From: Cristatella mucedo
Lineage: Eukaryota > Bryozoa > Phylactolaemata > Cristatellidae
Assembly (NCBI GenBank): GCA_009760855.2
Contig: WPIO01000044.1
Coordinates: 1,528,001 to 1,592,000 of the forward strand
Direction: 5' to 3'
Length of the DNA stretch: 64,000 nucleotides
Below, piece after piece: positions 12,045 through 23,599 of this stretch. Within the stretch, counting starts at the first letter, position 1; each line of letters begins with the position of its first letter. Under the pieces are notes generated by a model, which did no database searches, was not told the DNA's origin, and worked only from the letters and a program-made list of their open reading frames with translations. Position numbers and translations under genes: made by a program.

Positions 12045-12657
12045 TCTATGTCTATCAGCAAGTATATGAATGTTTGCTTGCACATTTTTCTGTTCGTATC
12101 ATGCCTGAAGCCAATTTACCCTTCCAAAACTCCCAATACCGGCTGATGAGTATTTGTTGCTGCTCACAGTGGTAGACGTAACCAGAGGTGCAGAGTTCAC
12201 AATATGATCCTTAGATTATCAGTCCAAAATGAGGCGATGAAATAAAAAATACATAAAAGTGCATACTGATAGCATAAGCAACTTACGATCCAATGGAGCT
12301 TTTTGTCGGACGCATGAGGATCGGCGAGATTCTCTACCTGTACTACACATATCGCTGTGGTTTACTTATTATGAGTCTCCTTGATATCATTAAGAAGTGC
12401 AAAGATTTTCAGTAAAATGAAGCAGGAAATGCACATTTCGCTGCAGCGAATTTAGTTGCAAAGCAAAATCGACAACCTTCAATCCATAACCGACTCGTAT
12501 TTGCGAAACAACAATTCCTACCCACTTTCGTTGCATTTAAAGACACTTGTGAGGAAATTAACTCTGGCCGCTTTCCTGGCCCTTTCCTCTCACCGTGTCC
12601 TGTTGCAGATTCAAACTTCATACTTCCTGTCAAGTTATGCTTCGCTGAAGTAGATAG

Positions 12658-12770
12658 ATACCGAAAAGCGGGTAGTACTATGCTTAGTATGGTGGGGCAG
12701 TAGATCTCATAGTTAGGCCGGAGCCAAAGAACGAAGAGACCTAAAAGTGAGCGACAAAACCTTAAAGACG
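12658..12770 (-). mobile_element. Family A LINE fragment
   Basis: A minus-strand fragment of about 110 bases matches the C-terminal part of family A (from the CCGAAAAGCGGGTAGTAC block to the GACAAAACCTT block). It has no tail and is flanked by unrelated sequence. Confidence 0.65.
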
Positions 12771-12799
12771 ATGCGTTGTTTTTGCTTGTGGTCTGCCGA

Positions 12800-14000
12800 G
12801 CTTTGCATTAATGCATTTACCTTTTCCACCTCGCTGTTCGCTAGGGCTTGGCTTGATTCGCTTCGGGACGAACACCTCCATCCTACGAGCTGCTAAAGCC
12901 TGCCGCATGCTGTGCTCGCCTGATGCGACGGTCCGTCAATTCGCTCGTCATTGACTCGACCGGGCAGTCGCCAGCCTAGATGGCCTGCCATCGTCTGATG
13001 AGCGTTTGCGATATCTGAGCCCAGCATTCGACCCTAGCAACAGCGTTGGCCGATGTGGCTGTGGTCGGACGCTGTAAGTGGTCAAGCGGCTCTCCTGTCG
13101 CCCCTCTCTGACCGGCCCAGCAGTGCTGGCTGTTTCCACGAACCCAGACGGCATCAAGTACTGACTGGGTCGTGCCACGAGTAGTCATCTCGAAACTGCG
13201 AGAGTTCGCCGAGCTCGTGGTAAGCCGAGCTTGGGCAGCCAAGGCTGCAAGAGTAGGGTCGGCCTCTGTCTAGCACAAGACAGATCGCCACCCAATCACT
13301 TTTTGACCACGGGTCTTGGCCTGTCATTCCGGGCTTGGGGGTTCATACACTGAGTGCGCCTGGACATGTTGTCAGTGGCTGCTGTCACCAGTCATGCATA
13401 CCCTCGGACGGTTACCAGCTGCCGCCTATGCCACACGGATGCAGAGACCACTTGCAACATGTTGACTGCCCACCGTTGCTGCATTTAATTATGGCCCCCC
13501 CCGATTCTTGGTCGCCTAATTGGAGCTCTTCCGGCCACCCAGCTCAACTGCAAGACGGCAGGCCAAGCCCTCCTGCTTGCTGGTGGTCTGGCTCTTAAAG
13601 CCAAACCTGGTTATTGACAACGTCACTGATTTAGTAATTATGGATGTGACTACCGTTTGACAGCTGCCAGGCTGCTCTGATTATAGTGGCCCTGAACAAG
13701 ACTGATAAATATGCAGCCATTTCCCGGTCTTTCCTAATCACTAGCTACTGGTCGTCAGTGGGTAGGCCCTTCGTGGTCGGGGGTCTCGGCAGCTGGTGGC
13801 CAAATGATTAAGCTTGCCAGGCCGACCTCGGCATCCTACGAGCGGAAATGACGGTTTTAAGGTGGCACTGCGTCTCCTACGACATTACTGGCTCGGAAGT
13901 CGTGCGGTCCTCGTTCCCGAACCAGGAGGCCCGGGCAGCACCTGCGACCCTGGTAGGGCAGGGCAGGGCACCGCTGGTTAATGCATATACGCATGTTAAA
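12800..14000 (+). mobile_element. Decayed R2/NeSL-like LINE, C-terminal restriction-like endonuclease part
   Basis: GC-rich + strand sequence spreads over several frames but keeps the landmarks of LINEs that use a restriction-like endonuclease. They are SSDERLRYLSP near 12996, FRAWGFIH followed by RLDMLSVAA near 13335-13385, the CxxC zinc-knuckle SCRLCHTDAETTC at about 13417-13455, and the catalytic-strand segment DLVIMDVTT near 13628-13654 (family PD..D..V.DVT). The tail part near 13845-13985 has an open stretch with GSEVV. Many stops and indels show that it is inactive. Clade assignment among R2, NeSL and Hero is open. Confidence 0.7.
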
Positions 14001-14711
14001 TATTTAATAAATCTAATTATTTATATATAAAGAAAGAGAGAGAGTTGGTGCTCTTTGTAAGTCCTTGTAACACAGTCGTCTGCTTTCTTGCACAAAAGAA
14101 GCCTGGTGTCAGTAAGGGTACCAAGCATCCAGCTGCCCTGCGTTCACCTATAAGGATTAGTTCCAGAGCTTCCCACGCCGTTGCTTGTGTTATGTCTGCT
14201 AAAACTGATCAACTTTTTTAAATAGCATCTCTCATGACGAAGAGTTTCCACAGAAGTGCGTACTACTTGATAGAAGGAAAACTTAACCGTATAGGTGTAT
14301 GTATATGTTTTGAGGACTACGTCAGTTCACAGTTAGTCGGCTCATGGCTTTTTGGTATCCTAGATATCACAGCCTTTACCTCTCGCAGCAGTTGCAATAG
14401 GTGATTGCATTTACTCACGCAGCAGGCATACAAAATCAGGCAGCAGTTCTACATTTAATAATGCGAGATCTGTAGATTTCGGGTAGTGAAGATGCTTGTC
14501 AAGCTAGGGGACGCTTTGTAATAATCGAGCTGTGCTAATTTAGTGGGTGTCGATCAGTTCTGTCGTCGTTCTTTTTTAATCATTTTAGTAAACCTTACAA
14601 AAATACAATGATTGTGCACCAATTGTGGTTTGGTGGCCGGTAATTTGTCGTCTTTCTCATCTACCTCTGAAGGAGACGGTTGACATTGCATTACATGTCC
14701 TTTCGTTTCAG
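14000..14711. other. Intron-like spacer, no gene seen
   Basis: AT-rich sequence with a short AGAGAG run at about 14030-14043. No domain, repeat copy or convincing splice-site pair was found between the R2-like remnant and the Ser/Thr-rich exon. Confidence 0.4.
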
Positions 14712-15087
14712 CCTTCACTTGCTATTCAATCTTCAAAAACGTTGACATCTCAGCCAACCCGTAACTCTCCAGAAATGAGAGATTCATCAACAGCGACGAC
14801 ATTTAAGTTCTCACTTAACACAACCCACACTGGAACAGCAGCAATAAATTCTCAGCCGACCACGCTCGTGGTGTTACCACAACTTGTGCCGTCATTGTTA
14901 CTCGTTTCATCTACTCAAACCGCACTTTCACTTTTAACAGGCAGTATTTCTGAATCATCTACGCAGTCTCCACCACGAAAGTTCGTTTCAAATATTACTA
15001 GTAGCTATGGAACCAGCACCAGTAGTTCGGCTACACCAAGAACGCTTTTTCAAATTTTGAGTGTGTCCATTATTCAAAATAATCCGG
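14712..15087 (+). CDS. Ser/Thr-rich (mucin-like) extracellular linker exon
   Basis: This exon lies between a pyrimidine-rich acceptor (CCTTTCGTTTCAG) and a consensus donor (CCGG|GTAAGT at 15087/15088). It is 376 nt, starts in phase 0 and ends in phase 1. The frame is open throughout and encodes about 125 residues, mostly Ser, Thr, Pro and small residues (SQPTRNSPEMRDSSTATT at the start, SSYGTSTSSSATPRT near the end), with N-glycosylation sequons NTT and NIT. Such linkers stand between globular modules in secreted or membrane-anchored proteins. The low-complexity composition gives no function of its own. Phase and strand fit the sushi exons upstream. Confidence 0.65.
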
Positions 15088-15420
15088 GTAAGTTCTTTTC
15101 CAACGAATTCATTTGATTTATGCCACACCAATGTTAGATGTATGCCTCTATAGAGAATGTGTAGCGCAATCGAGATAATATAATTCACAACACAAGGGTC
15201 ACTTGCTGAAGGAACTTTGTTGATTACACGCGACAACATGAAAGTCTCAAGCCAACTCTCTCGTCTACTATATGGATAATTAAATTTGTTATAATGCATC
15301 AATAAGTGCAACGCCAGAGTGTTCAGATGATCACGGTTAGGAATGGTGTTGAGAATGAGTGCGGATCCGTTCAAGCACGTTGTTAAATTATCTAATTATA
15401 TTACATGCACTCAACTTCAG

Positions 15421-15593
15421 CAGCCAACAGCCTTTCGTCAATGACGCTCATCTTTCCCGATAAAGGTTTGGCCTTAGGACACACCATGTCATCTTCATCT
15501 GCAAGAGGAAGCAGTTCGTTTTCGGTACCACCTACTACACTATACACAATATTATCAAGTTCTTCCTTTGTTAGAGGATTTACCACTTCTAAG
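15421..15593 (+). CDS. Ser-rich linker exon following 14712-15087
   Basis: The acceptor is TCAACTTCAG ending at 15420 and the donor AAG|GTACGT at 15593/15594. It is 173 nt, starts in phase 1 and ends in phase 0. Joined to the preceding exon, G plus CA makes an Ala codon and the frame continues as ANSLSSMTLIFPDKGLALG, then a Ser-rich run (SSSSARGSSSF). There are no stops. The fit of the phases across the 333-base intron is good support that the two exons are neighbours in one transcript. Confidence 0.55.
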
Positions 15594-16049
15594 GTACGTA
15601 TAGTCAGAGGAGCAAAACCAGTTGGTTTATGCTCATATCAAAACTGGCATAATTGCTTTGAGAGTGAATATTTATGACGACCTCCATAAATAGCCATCAC
15701 TAAAATTTCTTTAGGTATCGCAAAGATTTCTGAAACACGACTAGAGTTCAAACTTTCTGCAATATAAAGTTACGAAGTATAATTTAATATTCATTAATTT
15801 ATTAAGGCACCTAAAACAACCAGCTTCAAGAATAAGTGGAGTGCCTTACTTAGAAAATTACTTGACTTAATTTACTTTAATTTATTGAATTATAGTTATT
15901 TTTGTGATTTTTTTATGATCCTCAAAACTTCAGATGCTGCTTCTTAAGGTCGTTTAGTGGTAACACTCATCAGTAGTTTAAACATTACAATGTGCACTAG
16001 TAATACTTTTCTTGGTAGCTCATACACAAGCATTGTATTTTTTCTCCAG

Positions 16050-16220
16050 AAGACTTAAGTGACTTAACTAGAAGTCTTAGCACACTTTTTTCGGAATTCT
16101 TCATAGATAACAACAAAATTATTAGGGGTGCAATCCATACGGTCTCGCTTGTACAACTGGAACTCTTAATCACCCTGCTCTACTTCTTATACCTTGTACA
16201 TAGAGTACTTAAAATTATCT
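16050..16220 (+). CDS. Possible exon with a hydrophobic segment
   Basis: A very good acceptor (GTATTTTTTCTCCAG, ending 16049) opens a frame reading DLSDLTRSLSTLFSEFF. This is followed by a hydrophobic stretch around SLVQLELLITLLYFLYLV and then basic residues, which looks like a membrane span. The donor is uncertain (GTATAT at 16221 is the best candidate). The required phase 1 start does not match the phase 0 end of the exon at 15421-15593, so it is either not the next exon or not an exon. Confidence 0.25.
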
Positions 16221-16284
16221 GTATATGTGCATATATATATATATATATATATAATTATATTTGATATTCACAGTGGAAATTTCA

Positions 16285-17390
16285 AATGTAAAATGTATCT
16301 CCTTTTGTGAGTCGAAAAAGCCTCCAAGACTGTGTGGGTGTTACGCAAGAGCTTTTTGTATAGATCACTCACAGCTAAGCGGCTTCGGTAGGCATTGGGT
16401 AGCCAACATACTTCATCTCATGCAACAAAGACTTCGTGGGAAGCATGGCAGAGTCGGGACAGTAGTTAAGGTAGGGATTAGCATGGAGTTAGCATATCTG
16501 GACCGCTGGAAAGGATGTGCTATAGTCGGCAGCAGGAGATTAGTTTTCTTACATGATAATCGTGGCAGTGAGTTCCACAGTCTAAGACATGAAGAGTTAT
16601 AGCTTCTTTCACCAAAGGAATTTAAACAGAGAAATGGAACATCAAATTATTTTTAAAACGGATCCTGATGGCACCAGGAAGCTGAAACTGGTGTTGCATT
16701 TCAGCTGGTTATTAAGGAGCCAAGCAGTAGTCAGCTCATGAACTTTGACCTGTATCCGTTGATCAACCCCCTTACATCCTAGCTCTGTTAGCAAAGGAGA
16801 CACATGGTCAATCCTGTCGGATTTGCAGTCTCACCTTGCAGCCATATTCATAGCGAGCAGAAGTGATATAGTGGCTTTTTTGGTAGCCTAGCTAAAAGGG
16901 AATTACAATGAAGTAAGGAGCTAGTTAATTTTTTCTGGAAGTCATCGTGGAAGACAGCTCCTGATCTTACATAGAGATCGGACGTGCCTGTTAGCTGTGA
17001 AAACTGTCTTCTGAGCGACGCTTTTAAAATAAAGGCAGCTATTGAACAATTAATCTTAATTCCGATCAGATATTTCTGATAGCACAAAGCACCACCTATT
17101 AGAAGAGCGATGCCTTCTAAACCTGACAGACGCTTTGGGGTCCAATCAGCCGCTTATCAGTTTTATCGCCGTTTAGTTACAGGAAATTTGCCGACATCCA
17201 TTATCGAATATCGGCAAGGCAAGCAATCAGTTTATCTGTTGCTGCAGCGGATTCCGGTGGCTTAAATGAAAAATAAGCGGCGTTTCGTCAGCATACAGGT
17301 GATATTGTATTCCATGGGCCTGAATCACTTTGCTAAGAGGTTGAGTAAAAATGAAGAACTATAAAAGATGGAGTACCCTTGAGTAGATAA
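16285..17390 (-). mobile_element. Family B LINE, decayed minus-strand copy
   Basis: It begins with the 3' end block (ATGTATCTCC, then the complement of ACCCACACAGTC) and runs through the C-terminal region to the RT palm. Near 17260-17340 the complement can still be read as an RT catalytic neighbourhood, with many stops. It faces the better copy at 17740-18655, head to head, with about 350 bases between them. A short TA repeat lies just outside at 16230-16252. Confidence 0.75.
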
Positions 17391-17739
17391 TACCGTCATT
17401 CTCTTTTGGTTTAAAGCACCGAATATCTCAGTGCCCACGAAGTCTTTGTGTAAGGCTCAAACACAAGCCTCATTCGACTCATTTTAAGTTGCAGTTAATA
17501 AACTTTCCGAGTTTATTGAGTGAGCAAGAGAGCAGAGCAAAGAGGAAACTGGTGTCCGTAGCAAAGCACCCTGGCATCTGCATTGGCGTAGGCTCTCCTA
17601 AGCTTTGCTAACCTTAAAACTACGGATCGTTAACCAATAAATATAGGCAGACTCCGTTCGCACTTAAACACTCTGATATTGTGTTATTACAGTCTAAGTT
17701 GTCTCACGCATCCTCAGCGAGTGTCCGCGGTTCAGGCAT

Positions 17740-18655
17740 TTTAAGACCCAGTACACCCTAAGCGTGTGGCTGGATTAAAAGGCTTTGCTGTTCTAATAGG
17801 TGATGCTATTGTACGACCTTCACCACGTGCTCGTAATATAGGTGTCGTGTTCGACAGCTGCCTCAATTTCAAAAGCTTCATTCATAAGACTGCCTCTACA
17901 GCTAGCAATCACATCCGATCCCTACCTAAGATTAGAAGCTATCTCCCACAGTGGCTTGTAAAAAAATTGACTAGCTCTATAGTTCTGTCACGGCTTGATT
18001 ATTGTAATTCCCTTTTGGCTGGGCTACCAAAGAAAGTTATTATGCCACTACAGCGGACTATGAATATGGCTGCAAGGCTGGTCTTCAAGTCCCAGCGGTT
18101 TGAGCACGTGTCACCTTTGCTGAAAGAGCTAGGATGGTTGCCGGTTGAGCAAAGGATACAGAGCAAAGTTCTTACACTGACCCACAAGGCCCGGCACGGC
18201 TTGGCTCCTTCGCACCTAGCTGAACTGCTGCATCAGTTTCAGCCTGTTCGCGCCCTCAGGTCCGGTGTGGACAATAAATTAGCCGTCCCATTCCTCCGCT
18301 TAAAGACAGTTGGCGACAGAAGCTTTAGCTCTGCAGGTCCTAGACTGTGGAACTCGCTTCCACAATTCTTACGCAACGACATCTACTCTCCAACTGCCGA
18401 CTATGGCGCATCTTTTTCAGAGGTCCTGAACTGCTACCTCTGTGCAACTCACTACCTCAACTGCTCTCCTGACTCAGCTATGCTTCCCACTTTCTCTTTG
18501 TTGCGTGAGACGAAGTCTGTTGGCTACCGAATGCGTACCGAAAGCCGCTTAGGCTGTGAGTGCGCTATACAAAACTCTCCTGCGTAACACCCACATAGTC
18601 TTTTTGACTTTGTGGAGTTACTGACGAAGATACATTACATTACATTACATTAAAA
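17740..18655 (+). mobile_element. Family B LINE, best-preserved 3' copy
   Basis: A 273-codon frame (17766-18587, stop at 18585-18587) encodes the region C-terminal to the RT palm of CR1/L2-type elements. It reads ARNIGVVFDS near the start, then SRLDYCNSLLAGLPKKV, AARLVFKSQ, LLKELGWLPVEQRI, TLTHKARHGLAPSHLAELL, VGDRSFSSAGPRLWNSLP and a Cys-containing end with LPTFSLLRETKSVGYRMR. The catalytic RT core is missing (5'-truncated). The 3' UTR ends in (ACATT)n at 18633-18654, which is the family tail. Family A, in contrast, uses (ATT)n. Confidence 0.9.
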
Positions 18656-18940
18656 TACTGCGAACGCTGTCAATTACCTAAAAAAATAGTCTAATAATAT
18701 ATAAAACTGAATAAACATAACAGTTTAGTTTAGTCATGGAAGATTATCGACAGTTTTCTGGCCTTCGCTGATATTTCCCTAGAGACCATTCAGACCATTT
18801 CTCCATTTTAGACGAGCATTGAATCATCACCTAGTATATCCATTCAGGCAGGTAGGTACAGAAAAAGACGTTGAAACAACTAAAACAATTTAATGAACTA
18901 AAACTAGAATGTTGCATTCATGATTCATAAATGCATTTAG

Positions 18941-19081
18941 GCTTGAGCTCATCGTTGCTCGTGAGGACACTTTCCAGCAGTTCATTTGTACCAAGTTCAG
19001 CAACAAGCCCGGCATCAACTGCCGCGTGACTGGGGAAAGCAAGTGTCAAAATTCTGGCGAGCTCGTGACCATAATAAACAG
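18941..19081 (+). CDS. Possible Cys-containing exon
   Basis: A 141-nt segment lies between ATGCATTTAG (acceptor, ending 18940) and AACAG|GTAAGA (donor at 19081/19082), phase 2 to 2. The open frame reads LELIVAREDTFQQFICTKF, then PGINCRVTGESKC and ends GELVTIIN. Three cysteines and the polar composition fit an extracellular module, but I recognise no family. The phase differs from the other exons on this strand, so it could belong to another part of the gene or be chance. Confidence 0.35.
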
Positions 19082-20027
19082 GTAAGAGTTATTTCCTTTT
19101 ACCTAGCTTTAGCACTTCTAAATTAGTCACTTTATCGTACAAGTCTAAATACCAGCCGACGTGGAGAGCCGCGCAGTCCAGAATTGTTGCAATAATAATT
19201 ATTTTGAGGAAGAAATAACTTAAGATTTGAGAATGTATTATGTGTCTCGCAATACTTGAAAACGAGATTATTCTTTATTTAGTCAACCAAAATTGAAGAG
19301 ATATTCTTTTGCAGTATTCTGAAACTGTTTCACCAAATTAAGTATTTTATTTTCCGAAAAATTTTATGGGAATGTAAGATAATGTTCGTACACAAGTTGC
19401 TTCTAACTCGTGATAAAGGTGAGACCAACATATGTTTCCGTAACAAATTCTCTTATTCCATATCGACGTCCAAAAGAAAAACTTTGAGCAAAATTGCAAA
19501 CTAAGCTGCTAAAATTAGACTAAAATTCAGTTAATGAACCGCGTTTTCAACAATAGCTGTAATATATTTGAGATACCGAGCAACATGCTAAATGCTGTTG
19601 CCGCAACGCCTACGTGAAGGCTTCCTAAAATTTAAAACGATATTATTCCATAAATAAACATGCAGAATTGCACCAGCTTATGTCCTGATGCCAATGGTGT
19701 TAACAACGTATGTAACATTCGAGTTCCAAAACAATAATATTGAGAGCTGGAGTGTAGTGTGCGGCATTACGCAGTACGGTTAGTGAACAAATCCCTTTGA
19801 AAAAGCTCATTCGGGAAAAAATTGAAGAAGTTAAGCTGATTTGTGCCTTAAAATAAGTCAAAATGGCAATACTTGTGCAATGCATAAAAAACATATAGGG
19901 TAACTAAGAGTATTTTGAAAATGAGAAACATTTGGTTGTTAAGGGTCGCTTGTTTGTCAATTCATAAGCTTCATTGAATAAATTAATGAAGGTTAATGAA
20001 GCCACGTTATTCGAAGTATATCTGATC
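19082..20027. other. AT-rich spacer, no feature seen
   Basis: No repeat copy, coding frame of note or structured repeat was recognised. It ends at the target-site duplication of the SPIN-like element. Confidence 0.4.
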
Positions 20028-20035
20028 GATTAGAG

Positions 20036-20222
20036 CAGCGGTTCTCAACCTGTGGTTCGTGACCTCTATGGGGGTCGAACAACACTTTCACAGGGGTCGC
20101 CTAAGACTACCGGAAAAAACGCATTTCCACATTCTTCACGCAATACTTTTACGTTTGGGGGTTGCCAAAACATGAGGAACTGTGTTAGAGAGTCGCGGCA
20201 TTAAGAAGGTTATTAACAGCTA
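20036..20222. mobile_element. SPIN-like hAT MITE
   Basis: This 187-bp non-autonomous DNA transposon starts CAGCGGTTCTCAACCTGTGG. It contains GGGGGTCGAACAAC, TTTCACAGGGGTCGCC, ACATGAGGAACTGTGTTA and AGTCGCGGCATTAAGAAGG, and it ends in a decayed inverted terminus (AAGGTTATTAACAGC). An exact 8-bp target-site duplication GATTAGAG flanks it at 20028-20035 and 20223-20230, as hAT elements make. The internal blocks match my memory of the SPIN (Space Invader) family, known for horizontal spread among animals. No transposase frame is present. Confidence 0.85.
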
Positions 20223-20675
20223 GATTAGAGGCTATACAACCCAAGTTAAAGGAGGTAAGAGCACATTTTAAAAGGGTGCGTATTCTCTATTTTTTGGCAT
20301 GGGCAAGAAAGCCTAGAGACCAAAAAGTGAGCTACAGCACCGCAATCTGCTGCTTGATCCGGACCTTGTGCAGATTGATGAAAAGTTGCATAATTTTAAA
20401 TGTTAATAAATTAACCCCACGACAAATTTATGAAGTGACCATGGAAGCCGCATCGAATGAAAGTAGAAAAGAGTTGAAAACAGAATCCGACAGAGGAAAA
20501 GTTGAGATCGTTCGGTTTGATAAATGTGGTAGTGATTGGCTCAGTCTAGGACATGCAGTATATCAATACGTATCAGCTACAACCTCTGCAGAACGAAAAT
20601 GTATGAATGAGAAAATGCATCACGTTCAGCCTTAAGAAGACACTAGGAACCTAAGAATGATGCGGGTGCGTAAGG

Positions 20676-20825
20676 TGAGCCGTAATGGCTCACTAGGTAA
20701 GGCGGTTGCTTTCGAATCCTGGGGTATGCGATCCTTTATCGCCACTGCAAGCAGTGGTGACAGCCATATAGGCTCTTCTGACGCTATACAAAAATGAGGC
20801 TGTTGAATAAGCTAGAACTATTTCT
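20676..20825 (+). mobile_element. tRNA-derived SINE, copy 1
   Basis: An A-box-like TGGCTCACTAGGTAAGG and a B-box-like TTTCGAATCC are followed by a body that recurs in two other places in the window. Shared body blocks are CCTTTATCGC, a CACTGCAA block, AGCCATATAGGCTCTTCTG, CGCTATACA and GAGGCTGTTGAAT. The spacing between the boxes is shortened here. The element is transcribed to the right. Confidence 0.65.
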
Positions 20826-20899
20826 ATTTTTCTAAGTAAATTTTAATTACCGACCCATACATGGCATGCTTTACTGACTAGACTAAGCACTTCAGCTTG

Positions 20900-23592
20900 T
20901 AATAATAATATTGCACTTGATAAAGCACCCTCAGAGAACTTAATCTCTTTCTAGGCGCTTTACATTTGCTGCAAAGTGATACGCAATAAAATAGTAAGTA
21001 AAATCATGCTTGAAAAACAAACAAAATGAATAACATGGTTAGGGGTTACATGCACTGGGTCAGCATGCAAATGTGGTTAGTGGCAGCATGAACAGTGTCA
21101 GCACGCATAAGCACGTCGAGGACGAATCACAAGGACCCACTAACTACTGTCCTAAATAGGTATGTTTTTAAGTTTCTTTTAAATTTGGTCAGGTCAGGGA
21201 ATGTTCTGATGCAGGTCGGGAGGGAGTTCCAGGCGGTGGGAGCATACGAGCTAAATGCACGGTCTCCAAAGGATTTAAGGTTTGTACGAGGTATTTCTAG
21301 ACTGTTGGATTCCGAAAAGCGAGTGGTACGATGCTTTGCCTGATGGGGTAGTATATCTAAAAGATAGGCTGGAGCCATAGAATGAAGAGACCTAAAAGTG
21401 AGCGACAAAACCTTGAAGTCAATCCGTTGCTTGACTGGTAACCAGTGCAGGTCGGCGAGAAGTGGAATAATGTGGCAACTGCGAAGCTCACGACAGACAA
21501 GCCTAGCTGCAGAGTTTTGCACCAGCTGCAATCGCCTGATCGCACATGCTGGTAGGCCAGTAAGCAGTGAGTTGCAGAAGTCGAGACGAGATGTCACGAA
21601 TGCATGGACCAACTTGGACGTGGTATCCTTATCTAAGCAAGCCCAAATTCTTGCAATGTTATGCATCTGAAATTAGGCTGATTTGACTGTGGAGCTGATG
21701 TGGTCGTCTAACGAGAGGTCGCTTTGGAATATGACACCTAGATTTCGAGCTGATGCAACTGGAGATATGCTGGCAGAGCCAATTTTGAAAGTCAGCCTTT
21801 CCAATTTCTGAATAACACTAGGTTTGCCCATAACTAGTAAGTTAGTTTTATCATCGTTTAGTTTTAGAAAATTTGCTGCCATCCATGATCGGATGTCATC
21901 AATGCATGCAGCAAATGAGTTGAGAGAATTCGAGGTGCTCGAAGGCTGGGAGGGATCAAAGCAAAGGTACAACTGAGTGTCATCCGCATAGAAGTGAAAG
22001 CCTAGATTGTGCTTGGCGATCACATCAGCGAGAGGGAGAGTATAAACAGTGAAAAGGACCGGACCTAGCACAGAGCCCTGAGGTACTCCATATTTTAGAG
22101 GTACTTAAGATGATCTTTGTTCATTCACGTCAACACTCTGGAGTCTCCCACTGAGATTGGACCTGAACCACTGCAGAGCAGTGCCAGTGATGCCCAGGCG
22201 AGATGAGAGGCGCTCTAGAAGAACTTTGTGATCGATGGTGTCAAAAGCTGCCGAAAGATCGATCAAAACAAGCAGAGACACTCTACCCATGTCTGCATTC
22301 CTAAGTAGGTCGTTGTATACCCGAAGCAATGCTGACTCTTTGGAGTGATTAGCTCTAAAGCCAGACTGGAACTTAGTAGCAAGGTGTGAGGTTTCGATAT
22401 ACGAGTTCAGCTGGTCTGCCACGACCCGTTCTAGTGACTTTGATAGGAATGGTAGAAGGGAGACTGGGCGGTAGTTGCTTAAGTTCTCTTGGTCTAGTGT
22501 AGCTTTCTTGAGAAGTGGCCTGACTACAGCTTTTTTGAAAGGTGCTGGGACCTGACCTGAGGCTAATGACATATTAATGATGTTGGTTATGCATGGCAGC
22601 AGCAGATCAATGCAACGTAGGAGCAGGACAGTGGGAATAGGGTCCAGTGGACTTGTTGTCTTCTTTGATTGAGATACGAGCTTTAGGACTACATCACTAG
22701 TGACCTGTTTAAATGCAGACATTGAGGCGCAGCCAGGAACCGAGGAACAGCATTCTAGTGGGAATGTTGTCATCGCAGGGATGGATTCCCTGATTTTGTC
22801 TATCTTCTGCACAAAGAATCGAGAGAAGCAATCGGCTAGATCATCACAAGGATCATCAGGTAAGGAGCTAACCTGGGAACGGTTGAGTAGATGGTTTATT
22901 GTCGACATCAGCATTTTTGGATTGTGCATCTGTGATTCAACAATGTTTCTATAGAAGCTAGACTTAGCCTTTGCTAGGATCGATTGGTACGACCTACAGT
23001 AGTCTTCATATGCCTGTCGATGGACAGTTAGTCCGGATCTTTTGTATGCCTTTTCAAGCTTTCGTTTAGTAGACTTGGCTAGTTTAATGTCTGTGGTAAA
23101 CCATAGGCCGTCTGGGCGGGGGCGCACAGTGCGCATTGTCAAAGGTGCAAACTCGTCGAGCGTGTCACCTAGTGTCGTGTTGTAGCAATCTACCAGTGAT
23201 GACAGATCGGAGGGAGGACTGAGCAGCAAAGGTGAAGCAGATATGCTCGCACGGACAGCATCGATGTCAAGGGTCTTGAGGTTTCGCGATTCACAGGTTA
23301 TTTTAGAGGAGAATGTGGGCACACACTGTAGATTGAATGAGATCTGCATGTGGTCAGATAAGCAGGATTTGGTGATAGCTGGTGATGACAAAGTGCAGTT
23401 ATATGAGAAAATTTGGTCGAGTGTGTGACCCTTGATGTGGGTAGGGCCATGCACATGAGTCACAAGAGATGAGTCTGTCAATGTACGAAATTCGGTGCTG
23501 AAAGCGTCAGATAAGTTATTAAAGTGAACGTTGAAATCACCCATAACGAGGAAGGATCGATTTCTTGCACACAGAATCGAAATGAGATCGGT
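20900..23592 (-). mobile_element. Family A L2-like LINE, longest readable copy
   Basis: The (TAA)n tail and hairpin are at 20900-20970. On the minus strand one frame runs from 23544 to 21127 with only two in-frame nonsense codons, near 22107 (TAA after RSS) and near 21672 (TAA replacing Tyr after VKSA). Domains in order are the C-terminal half of an AP endonuclease (MGDFNVHF, HTLDQIF, CLSDHMQ), a linker with LDPIPTVLLL, an RT from NYRPVSLLPFLSK through LIDLSAAFDTIDH and the PQGS box to FYADDTQLYL, and a C-terminal region ending HLF-type RTVVSGSL. The 5' end is truncated inside the endonuclease. It is the best copy for defining the family here. Confidence 0.9.
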
Positions 23593-23599
23593 ATCACCG

